Shown here: positions 1 to 6,064 of the stretch, one piece after another
How the letters are laid out: each line of letters opens with the position of its first letter
Position numbering within the stretch: the stretch's first letter is position 1
Source of the DNA: Armatimonadota bacterium
GTDB lineage: Bacteria > Sysuimicrobiota > Sysuimicrobiia > Sysuimicrobiales > Kaftiobacteriaceae
Assembly: GCA_020028535.1 (NCBI GenBank)
Contig: JAIBHM010000016.1
Span: 1-17,451 of the forward strand
Length of the DNA: 17,451 bases
Direction of reading: 5' to 3'
The notes under the pieces: model-generated
The model's database searches: none
The model's input: the letters and a program-made list of their open reading frames with translations, nothing else
Told to the model about the DNA's origin: nothing
Position numbers and translations under genes: made by a program

Positions 1-24
1 ACGACTCAGACTGGGGGGACCCTC

Positions 25-462
25 ATGAGTGACCGATCTGCGAGTGTCCGCGATTGGGCGCTCCTCGCGTTGCGACTGGCGATCGGCATCACTCTCATCG
101 TCCACGGGTATCCGAAGCTGTTTCCATCAGGCCCGGGAGGCTTTTCCGGATTTGTGGGGAGCCTTGGGTTTCCCGTTCCGTTGTTCTTCGCCTGGGTTGT
201 GACCATCGTGGAATTCTTCGGCGGCATCGCGATGATTCTTGGATTTCTCGTGCGCTACGTGGGGGCACTGATGGCCATCGAAATGCTCGTGACGACGACC
301 CGGGTGAAGATGGCCGGCGGCGTCGGCTTCATTGGCGCGCGGGGGGCCGGATGGGAGCTGGATTTCTTGCTTCTGGCCATCGCCGTCGCGCTGACGCTGC
401 TCGGGCCCGGCGCGTTGTCCATCGACGCAGCCCTACGATCCCGACGCGCCGCCACAGGATAG
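25..462 (+). CDS. DoxX family membrane protein
   Basis: Small integral membrane protein of 145 residues. The opening segment around residues 12-32 (ALRLAIGITLIVHGYPKLF) is typical of DoxX proteins: an arginine inside the first helix followed by a His-Gly-x-x-Lys stretch. Three more hydrophobic segments follow at about 48-70, 76-90 and 110-130, giving the four-helix DoxX plan. A G-rich site (TGGGGGGA) lies five bases before the ATG. DoxX proteins were first linked to thiosulfate:quinone oxidoreductase, and relatives occur in quinone-stress operons, but most have no known activity. It is clearly related to the minus-strand DoxX gene ending at 12992: both share the HGYPKL/HAWLKL region and the GAGWELDF/KGGWEFEF region. 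It is the first gene of the window, so an upstream operon partner may be missing. The family call is firm; the function is unknown. Confidence 0.88.
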   Translation: MSDRSASVRDWALLALRLAIGITLIVHGYPKLFPSGPGGFSGFVGSLGFPVPLFFAWVVTIVEFFGGIAMILGFLVRYVGALMAIEMLVTTTRVKMAGGVGFIGARGAGWELDFLLLAIAVALTLLGPGALSIDAALRSRRAATG

Positions 463-492
463 ATCCCCGCTTCAGCTGACCCTCTATCCCGA

Positions 493-567
493 TCCGCCTG
501 GTCGCCTCCTTCCGCAGTTCTTGGGGGAGGCAGTGGCGAACCGAGATCCTTACCATGACCAGGCGGA
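493..567 (+). promoter_or_regulatory. Leader inverted repeat that can hide the ribosome site of the DmdA-like gene
   Basis: TCCGCCTGGTC at 493-503 is perfectly complementary to GACCAGGCGGA at 557-567, an 11-bp stem. A nested pair, GCCTCC (504-509) with GGAGGC (526-531), lies inside it. The right arm runs into the Shine-Dalgarno sequence GGAGGA (565-570), five to eight bases before the ATG at 575, so the closed form would partly occlude ribosome binding. The stretch 463-574 holds nothing else recognisable. Whether it senses a ligand or is only a coupling structure cannot be told from the sequence; it matches no riboswitch class I can name. Confidence 0.5.
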
Positions 568-574
568 GGACGTC

Positions 575-1738
575 ATGACCCAGCCGGTTACCGCACGGCC
601 GTTTGATATGCGGCTGATCCAGCGCGGCGCGAGGCTGCGCCGCTCGCCCTATTTCGAAGCCACCCGCCGGTACGGCTGCCGCGCGTACACCGTCTACAAT
701 CACATGTTCTTGCCCAGCTACTACGACGACCCCGTCAGCGAATACTGGCACCTGCTCGAACATGTCACGCTCTGGGACGTGAGCGTTGAGCGCCAGGTGG
801 AGATCACAGGGCCGGACGCGTTTCGCTTCACCAGCCTCCTCACGCCGCGGGACCTGAGCCGCTGCAGGGTCGGACAGGGACGGTACGTCCTGATCACGGC
901 TGCGGACGGGGGGATCATCAACGACCCGGTTCTCATGCGCCTGGGTGAGAATCACTTCTGGCTGGCCGTCGCCGACAGCGATGTCCTTCTCTGGGCCAAA
1001 GGAGTCGCCTTGCATGCGGGGATGCGCGTGCAGATCGGGGAACCCGATGTCTCCCCACTCCAGGTGCAGGGGCCCAAATCCAAACCCGTCATGCAGGCGC
1101 TGTTTGGGGACCGTGTCCTGGATATGCCGTACTACAATTTCTTCGAGGCGAACCTGGATGGGATCCCCGTCGTAGTGACAAGAACAGGCTGGAGTGGCGA
1201 AGTTGGCTACGAAGTGTACCTCAGGGATGGAAGCCGCGGTCTGGAGCTGTGGGAGCGCATCATGGCGGCCGGGGCACCGTACGACATCCGCCCCACCGGG
1301 CCTTCCGACATCAGGCGCATCGAGGCCGGTCTATTGAATTATGGGGCCGACATGACCCTGGAAAATAATCCCTTCGAGGTAGGCTTAGACCGCCTCGTCG
1401 AGCTCGACAAAGATGTGGAGTTTGTCGGCAGGGACGCGCTTAAGCGCATCAAGGGCGACGGGGTGAAGCGGAAACTAGTGGGGGTCGAGATCCAGGCCGA
1501 GCCGCTCGACCTTAACGAGACGGTCTGGCCGGTGCGGAACGCGGGCGGCAGGATCGGCGCCGTGACGTCAGCGGTGTATTCCCCCCGCTTGAAGCGGAAC
1601 ATCGGGTACGCCATGGTCCCTGTCGATGATGCACGGCTGGGGACTGCACTGTGGGTAGATGCGCCGTTGGGGCGGGCGAAGGCCTCAGTGGTAGCCATGC
1701 CATTTGTCGACCCGAAGAAGGAGATTCCGAAGTCATGA
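575..1738 (+). CDS. GcvT/DmdA-like tetrahydrofolate-dependent aminomethyltransferase family protein
   Basis: Cytoplasmic enzyme of 387 residues in the glycine-cleavage T-protein fold, which moves a methyl or methylene group from a small substrate to tetrahydrofolate. The N-terminal part (AYTVYNHMFLPSYY at 37-50, HVTLWDVSVERQVEI at 63-77, LLTPRDLS at 88-95, INDPVL at 115-120, ADSDVLLW at 133-140) closely follows the DMSP demethylase DmdA subgroup rather than true GcvT. The folate-domain motif reads RTGWSGEVGYEVY (203-215), where I recall GWSKQGG in classical DmdA, so the substrate may differ. The ATG at 575 follows GGAGGA and is preferred over an in-frame TTG at 521, which has no comparable site and would put coding sequence through the leader hairpin. 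No DMSP-lyase or glycine-cleavage partner (GcvH, GcvP) is nearby. Other possible substrates are dimethylglycine or sarcosine. The family is firm; the substrate is open. Confidence 0.85.
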   Translation: MTQPVTARPFDMRLIQRGARLRRSPYFEATRRYGCRAYTVYNHMFLPSYYDDPVSEYWHLLEHVTLWDVSVERQVEITGPDAFRFTSLLTPRDLSRCRVGQGRYVLITAADGGIINDPVLMRLGENHFWLAVADSDVLLWAKGVALHAGMRVQIGEPDVSPLQVQGPKSKPVMQALFGDRVLDMPYYNFFEANLDGIPVVVTRTGWSGEVGYEVYLRDGSRGLELWERIMAAGAPYDIRPTGPSDIRRIEAGLLNYGADMTLENNPFEVGLDRLVELDKDVEFVGRDALKRIKGDGVKRKLVGVEIQAEPLDLNETVWPVRNAGGRIGAVTSAVYSPRLKRNIGYAMVPVDDARLGTALWVDAPLGRAKASVVAMPFVDPKKEIPKS

Positions 1739-1779
1739 CGATGACGCGACGGACATTCATCGCGCGCTCCGATTCGTAG
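1735..1779 (+). pseudogene. Remnant start of a twin-arginine exported protein (14 codons)
   Basis: An ATG overlaps the stop of the methyltransferase gene in an ATGA arrangement and opens a 14-codon frame, MTMTRRTFIARSDS, ending in TAG at 1777-1779. AAGGAG lies about ten bases upstream. The peptide looks like the first residues of a Tat signal (T-R-R-x-F-I) but has no hydrophobic core, and downstream sequence in the same frame gives no convincing signal peptide. The simplest reading is the surviving 5' end of a deleted, translationally coupled gene for an exported protein. Chance cannot be excluded in so short a frame. The rest of the gap, 1780-1855, shows only a weak distant repeat (CGATTCG at 1770, CGAATCG at 1811). 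Confidence 0.35.
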
Positions 1780-1855
1780 AGCATGCGTCCGCCCCTTCCC
1801 GCTAGCACCCCGAATCGATTGACTCAGCCGAGAGCCAATGAGGTAAGTACCATCC

Positions 1856-2533
1856 ATGAAACTCATTCTTGCCTGGGTGATCGCAAATGCGATTGCCACG
1901 GCCGCAGGCGTGGTTGGCGGACTGGGCGCTGCAATGGTAGCTTACGCTTTGGCGACGAAGATCGGCGTCCTCGGCGCTGTACTCGCGCTGGGTTTGTACC
2001 CGATTGCCGGGTTCGTTCTGGGGGCAGTTGCCGCGACTGGTCAGCACCTGGTCCTGCGCCGCTATTTGCCGATTTCAGGGCTCCGCTGGATCGCCAGGAG
2101 CGGGGCGGCATCCGCCCTGATCTTGATGCCGGCATTCGCCGTCGGCTGGTACGCCATCGCACCGATCGCATACCTGTCTCCGGACGCTCTGCGGGCTCCG
2201 CTCTCCGGACGGTTGTTGGTGGGCCTTCACTTTGCCGTTATCGGCGCGTTGATGGGAGCCGTATTAGGATGGGCGCAACGGACCGAGTTCCGCAGGGCTG
2301 GTTATGATGCCCCTCGCTGGACTCTCGTTAACGCGCTGGGGGCCGCCCTGGGGTGTGCGCTGGTGCTGGGCGGAACCGCGTTCGCACCGCAGGGAGCAGT
2401 CGGCCGGGGCGCAGGCACGCTGATCACGTCAGCACCGATCTTTGGCCTGGTTGGAGCGGCCGCGGCGATCATTACCGGGATGTACCTGAAGCGCATTCTT
2501 GAACGACGGAGTGCAATCGGGGTCATGTCTTGA
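1856..2533 (+). CDS. Polytopic membrane protein with an internal duplication
   Basis: Protein of 225 residues with no family I can name, very rich in Ala, Gly, Leu and Val. Hydrophobic segments lie at about 3-32, 36-62, 83-104, 121-140, 156-174 and 190-212, suggesting six helices in the inner membrane. There appear to be two related units: residues 55-90 (GAVAATGQHLVLRR, then W and a small-residue helix) and 134-170 (GAVLGWAQRTEFRR, then W and a small-residue helix). The Q-x-x-x-x-RR...W pattern recalls widespread uncharacterised proteins with QWLVLRR-type repeats. GAGGTAAG precedes the ATG by about ten bases. Its last codons overlap the TTG start of the glycosidase gene (TTGA), so the two are likely co-translated. 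No catalytic or binding residues are evident. Confidence 0.75.
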   Translation: MKLILAWVIANAIATAAGVVGGLGAAMVAYALATKIGVLGAVLALGLYPIAGFVLGAVAATGQHLVLRRYLPISGLRWIARSGAASALILMPAFAVGWYAIAPIAYLSPDALRAPLSGRLLVGLHFAVIGALMGAVLGWAQRTEFRRAGYDAPRWTLVNALGAALGCALVLGGTAFAPQGAVGRGAGTLITSAPIFGLVGAAAAIITGMYLKRILERRSAIGVMS

Positions 2534-4134
2534 AAAGATGTCTGGCGGCTCTCGTGGGTCTGCTTGCCCTGATGGGACAATTCGCTACGGCCTCAGCCAC
2601 CCAGCCATCTCCGCAAACAGGCGAGCCTCAGTTCAGAGCTTACTGGGTCGATAGTTTCGGTCCGGGACTCTACACGGAGGCGGAGATCGACCAGCTCGTC
2701 GCCGACACCAGGGCCGCCAACATGAACGCCATTGTTGCCCAGGTGGTGAGGCGGGCCGATTGCCTCTGCAACCGGTCGATCATGCCGCGTACAGAGGCCG
2801 AGATCGATCCGTACCCATTCGACCCGCTGCAAACGCTGATCGACAAGGCCCACGCCGCCGGCATCGAGGTTCACGCGTGGCTGAACGCCACGATCATGTG
2901 GGCGCTTGACACGCCCCCGGCCGATCCCTCGCATGTCTTTCACACGCATGGCCCGGCGGCCCAGGGGGCTGACAACTGGGTCATGCGCAGGCATGACGGA
3001 GCGATCCGAGGTGGAAACCTCTACTACTTTGATCCCGGCCACCCCGACGCGGCCGCGTACATCGAAAGCATGTTCTTGAGCATCGCCGGCGCCTACGACG
3101 TGGATGGGATCAACTTCGACTTCATCCGGTACCCGGACTATAACCCCGGGGCGAACGTCCCGGCCTGGGGCTACAACCCTGTGGCCGTGGCGCGGTTCCA
3201 GGCCGCGACAGGCCGCACCGATGTGCCGGCGCCTGCCGACCTCCAATGGATGCAATGGCGCCGCGATCAGGTGACGAACATCGTCCGCCGCGTCTACCTC
3301 GAGACATACGCGCTCAAGCCGCGCGTCCGCGTGAGCGCTGCGACCATCACGTACGGATCCGCCCCCAATGAATTGGGCGGATGGACGCAGACCCGCTCGT
3401 ATCTGGAGGTCCTCCAGGACTGGCGCGGCTGGATGGAGGAAGGCATCCTCGACCTCAATATCCCGATGATCTATCGGCGCGAGCAGGCGACAACAGAACC
3501 CAACAATCACCGCCGGATGTACGAAGAGTGGAGTGCGTTCAGCAAGGACCACCAGTACAATCGCACCGCCGCGATCGGCACCGCCCTCTACCTCAATCCG
3601 ATTGAAGACAGTGTCACCCAGATCCGCAAAGCGCTCTCCCCGAGCCCGGCGGGGAACCTCGCCCGGGGATGGGTGGGATTCTCATACCGCAACCCAGATG
3701 CCCTCGTCAACGAGCGTCGCCGCCCGCCGGACGAGGGCCGTGGACAGCTGGCACGCGCTCTCACGCAAACGGGAGAACCTGAGGTTCAACTGAGCGACCT
3801 CGACATTTTCGAGGGGGCACCCTTTGCCATGCCGGTGCCCGTCCCCACAATGCCGTGGAAGCTGCAGCCAACGAGAGGGCACCTAAACGGGCGAGTCCGC
3901 ACACCGGAAGGGAACGCCGCGGATTATGGCTGGGTGGGACTCTACAATACGGCCACCAATTCGCTCGTCGCGTCGGCCAGGACCGACGGCTCAGGGTGGT
4001 TCGGATTCATCGACCTTAGCCCCGGTGAATACGAGATCAGGGGCGGCGCATCGGCCGAGGCGCCCACGGCCTCCGCACGTGCCACGATAGTCGCGGGAAG
4101 CGTCACGCCTATTTGGCTGATCATCTCTCGCTAA
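2530..4134 (+). CDS. Exported GHL10-type glycoside hydrolase-like protein with C-terminal carboxypeptidase-regulatory-like domain
   Basis: Protein of 534 residues starting at a TTG that overlaps the stop of the upstream gene by four bases. Residues 1-23 form a Sec signal peptide (MKRCLAALVGLLALMGQFATASA) with no lipobox. Residues 35-430 match the glycosyl-hydrolase-like 10 (YngK/DUF187) TIM barrel: FRAYWVDSF (35-43), the N-A-I-V-A-Q-V strand (66-72), YPFDPLQTLIDKAHAAGIEVHAWLNATIMW (95-124), FDPGHP (167-172) and DGINFDFIRYP (192-202), where the acidic residue is a probable active-site element. Residues 447-533 form a beta-sandwich of the carboxypeptidase-regulatory or prealbumin type (LNGRVRTPEGNAADYGWVGLYN ... 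GWFGFIDLSPGEYEIRG), often involved in binding or attachment. Members are thought to act on extracellular or cell-wall glycans, but few substrates are known. It lies 63 bases before the sugar dehydrogenase gene, which fits periplasmic carbohydrate handling. Confidence 0.85.
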   Translation: MKRCLAALVGLLALMGQFATASATQPSPQTGEPQFRAYWVDSFGPGLYTEAEIDQLVADTRAANMNAIVAQVVRRADCLCNRSIMPRTEAEIDPYPFDPLQTLIDKAHAAGIEVHAWLNATIMWALDTPPADPSHVFHTHGPAAQGADNWVMRRHDGAIRGGNLYYFDPGHPDAAAYIESMFLSIAGAYDVDGINFDFIRYPDYNPGANVPAWGYNPVAVARFQAATGRTDVPAPADLQWMQWRRDQVTNIVRRVYLETYALKPRVRVSAATITYGSAPNELGGWTQTRSYLEVLQDWRGWMEEGILDLNIPMIYRREQATTEPNNHRRMYEEWSAFSKDHQYNRTAAIGTALYLNPIEDSVTQIRKALSPSPAGNLARGWVGFSYRNPDALVNERRRPPDEGRGQLARALTQTGEPEVQLSDLDIFEGAPFAMPVPVPTMPWKLQPTRGHLNGRVRTPEGNAADYGWVGLYNTATNSLVASARTDGSGWFGFIDLSPGEYEIRGGASAEAPTASARATIVAGSVTPIWLIISR

Positions 4135-4197
4135 CTACAACACTACGGACTTTTCGCTTCATCTGTCGATTGGGAAAATTGCTTTCCGGAGGTGCTC

Positions 4198-5307
4198 ATG
4201 CGGCAGCGCTCGTGGTTCCCTCTGATGGTGATCGTCGTTGCAGGCATCCTGCTGACCCGCAGCGGATGGCGGTCCCAGGGGCAGGCCCAGGTTCAGGTCG
4301 AGACCGTCGTAGGGAATCTCCAGATCCCGTGGTCGGTCGACTTTGCCCCCGATGGCCGGATCTTCATCACCGAGCGACCGGGACGCATCCGCATTCTCCG
4401 CGACGGCAGGCTGGATCCCGAGCCGTGGGCGACCCTCGAAGTGGCGCACGTCGGCGAGGGCGGGCTGCTTGGACTGACGCTCGCGCCTGACTTCGCCCGC
4501 AGCAGTTTCGTCTATGTTTACCATACGTACCGGGATGAGGGCCGGGTCTGGAACCGTGTCGTCCGACTGGCAGACCGCAACGGGCGCGGGCAGCCCGACA
4601 AGGTCCTGCTGGACCGTATCCCCGGGACGAACGTCCACGATGGAGGCCGGCTCAAGTTTGGGCCCGACGGTAAGTTGTACGTGACCACCGGGGATGCCAG
4701 CCAGCCTTCGCAAGCCCAAGACCGGTCCTCGCTGGCGGGGAAGATTCTCCGGCTGAACCCCGATGGAACGGTCCCCCAGGACAACCCGATTGCGGGCTCG
4801 CCGATCTATTCCCTCGGTCATCGGAACCCTCAAGGGCTGGCCTGGCATCCGGAGACGAAGACGATGTATGCGGCCGAGCACGGACCATCCGGCGACCTTG
4901 GATTATGCTGCCGGGATGAGGTGAATGTAATCGAAGCCGGAAAGAACTATGGCTGGCCCGAGGTCTCAGGTCGAGGTGGAGCGCCGCGGTTCGTCGATCC
5001 CATCGCAGACAGCGGCGCCAGTGACACCTGGGCGCCCTCGGGAATCCTGGTTCCGTCGCGGGGGCCCTGGCGGGGAAATCTGCTGGTCACGGCGCTGAGG
5101 GGCGCGCATTTGCGCAGGCTGATTCTGGGCGGGCCGGGCTTCAACCGTGTGAGCAACCAGGAGATGCACTTCAGAGGAGAGCTCGGTCGCCTGCGCGACG
5201 TGGTCGAGGGGCCGGATGGGACCGTTTATCTGATCACCAACAACACAGACGGCCGGGGACGGCCGGGTCCCAGCGACGATCGACTGCTTCGAATCGTGTT
5301 CCGCTGA
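4198..5307 (+). CDS. PQQ-dependent sugar (aldose) dehydrogenase, exported
   Basis: Protein of 369 residues of the soluble glucose/sorbosone dehydrogenase six-bladed beta-propeller family, which uses PQQ and calcium to oxidise aldoses in the periplasm. Residues 1-31 form a signal peptide with no lipobox. Family motifs in order: LQIPWSVDFAPDGRIFITERPGRIRI (41-66), GEGGLLGLTLAPDF (87-99), VHDGGRLKFGPDGKLYVTTGD (147-167), with H148 as the likely catalytic base, GKILRLNPDGTVPQDNP (181-197), LGHRNPQGLAW (206-216) with the PQQ-contacting arginine, and DEVNVIEAGKNYGWPEV (240-256). A vicinal Cys pair at 237-238 sits just before DEVN. The ATG at 4198 has GGAGG five bases upstream and is preferred over the GTG at 4192, which overlaps that site. 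PQQ synthesis genes are not in the window, so the cofactor must come from elsewhere. Confidence 0.9.
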   Translation: MRQRSWFPLMVIVVAGILLTRSGWRSQGQAQVQVETVVGNLQIPWSVDFAPDGRIFITERPGRIRILRDGRLDPEPWATLEVAHVGEGGLLGLTLAPDFARSSFVYVYHTYRDEGRVWNRVVRLADRNGRGQPDKVLLDRIPGTNVHDGGRLKFGPDGKLYVTTGDASQPSQAQDRSSLAGKILRLNPDGTVPQDNPIAGSPIYSLGHRNPQGLAWHPETKTMYAAEHGPSGDLGLCCRDEVNVIEAGKNYGWPEVSGRGGAPRFVDPIADSGASDTWAPSGILVPSRGPWRGNLLVTALRGAHLRRLILGGPGFNRVSNQEMHFRGELGRLRDVVEGPDGTVYLITNNTDGRGRPGPSDDRLLRIVFR

Positions 5308-5369
5308 TCTTCGGGTTCGGCGGCGGGGGGACTTGGCGCCTCTGCCCCGCTTGCCGCTGGAAATGCCGA

Positions 5370-5391
5370 CGCCGTGCTGCGACGCACGGCG
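5370..5391. terminator. GC-rich hairpin between convergent genes (possible terminator)
   Basis: CGCCGTGC (5370-5377), a six-base loop and GCACGGCG (5384-5391) form a perfect 8-bp stem. It lies between the sugar dehydrogenase stop (5307) and the convergent zinc-ribbon gene ending at 5428, where a two-way terminator would be expected. No T-run follows on either strand, so intrinsic termination would be weak. The rest of 5308-5427 shows no coding signal. Confidence 0.4.
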
Positions 5392-5427
5392 CCGGTCTGC
5401 TGAGGTGCTCGCGAGAGCTTCAGCTCG

Positions 5428-5679
5428 CTATGGCTTCTGTTGACCCTGCCCCTGACCCTTTCCACCCTGCTGCTGCCAGGGGTTTGACGAACCGGGCTTT
5501 GGCGCCCCGGGGTTTGTCGCACCGGGGGTCTTCCCGCCCCACGGCTGCCCGCTGCCGGTTGAGGGCATTGAGGGCTTGGCTGCATGCTTGGGGTCACTTG
5601 CGGTCCGACCCACGTGCTCCTGCTTCTGCTTCTCACTCTGAGCTTCAAATCCGCACGACGGACACTTCCAATATGCCAT
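5428..5679 (-). CDS. Small zinc-ribbon-like protein with low-complexity tail
   Basis: Protein of 83 residues. The N-terminus, MAYWKCPSCGFEA, holds a C-x2-C knuckle (C6, C9), and H22 and H32 follow in a basic helix-like stretch, so a single zinc site of C2H2 type is plausible. From residue 35 the chain is low complexity, rich in Gly, Pro, Ser, Gln and Lys, and probably disordered. AGGGGAGG lies nine bases before the ATG, a strong ribosome site that supports a real gene. It is divergent from the small membrane-protein gene at 5798. I do not recognise a named family; nucleic-acid binding or a small regulatory role is only a guess. Confidence 0.65.
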   Translation of the reverse strand: MAYWKCPSCGFEAQSEKQKQEHVGRTASDPKHAAKPSMPSTGSGQPWGGKTPGATNPGAPKPGSSNPWQQQGGKGQGQGQQKP

Positions 5680-5797
5680 CCGGGCCAGCCTCCCCTTAGT
5701 GGTTTTCCAGCATATGCACTATTCCCGTTCCCCCGCCCTGTTCAGACCGGCGGGCGCCTGGGTCTGCATTCTGCGCTGAGGGGGCAAGCAATCAGCC

Positions 5798-6055
5798 GTG
5801 GGGAGAATCACAGTCTGGCTATTTGTGATCGCGCTGGCAGCCGGAGGAATCTACGCGGCCGCCAATACCCGCTACGAGTACTTTAATGAAGGAACCTTGC
5901 GGATGCGAAAGGATCGCTGGACCGGCGCGGTGCAGACCTACGAATGCGTCGCACGGTACGTCCGAGGCACCGAGTCAGCGTACTTCCCCATGGCCGCCCC
6001 AGGCCCGGAGTCCGAGAGGCAGTGCGCGCGCTTTGGCTGGAACACCCGCAAATAG
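5798..6055 (+). CDS. Small single-pass membrane protein, function unknown
   Basis: Protein of 85 residues with a GTG start. Residues 4-22 (ITVWLFVIALAAGGIYAAA) form one transmembrane or uncleaved signal segment. The rest is soluble and charged, with a RKDRWTGAVQTYEC stretch (37-50) and two cysteines (C50, C76) that could pair outside the membrane. R-x-D-R-W-T-G followed by Cys occurs in many small uncharacterised membrane proteins. The start is not certain: GAGGGGG at 5778-5784 is about 13 bases upstream, longer than usual, and a later in-frame GTG would cut the membrane segment. The gene ends nine bases before the convergent aldehyde dehydrogenase gene. Confidence 0.6.
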   Translation: MGRITVWLFVIALAAGGIYAAANTRYEYFNEGTLRMRKDRWTGAVQTYECVARYVRGTESAYFPMAAPGPESERQCARFGWNTRK

Positions 6056-6064
6056 CACGGTCAA

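Noticed and set aside
521..574. TTG at 521 as start of the methyltransferase
   Set aside because: The ATG at 575 has a proper GGAGGA site and gives the usual family length; the extra 18 residues look non-coding and cover the leader stem.
329..1015. Minus-strand frame of 228 codons across the DoxX/methyltransferase junction
   Set aside because: It overlaps two well-supported genes and the leader, and shows no motif or ribosome site.
1770..1817. Inverted repeat CGATTCG/CGAATCG as a terminator
   Set aside because: Only 7 bp with a 34-base gap and no T-run; likely chance.
2593..3552. Minus-strand frame of 319 codons inside the GHL10-type gene
   Set aside because: The plus-strand protein shows domain motifs across the same region; the antisense frame is a by-product of high GC.
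4173..4187. GGAAA/TTTCC stem before the sugar dehydrogenase gene
   Set aside because: Only five weak pairs; it does not cover the GGAGG ribosome site.
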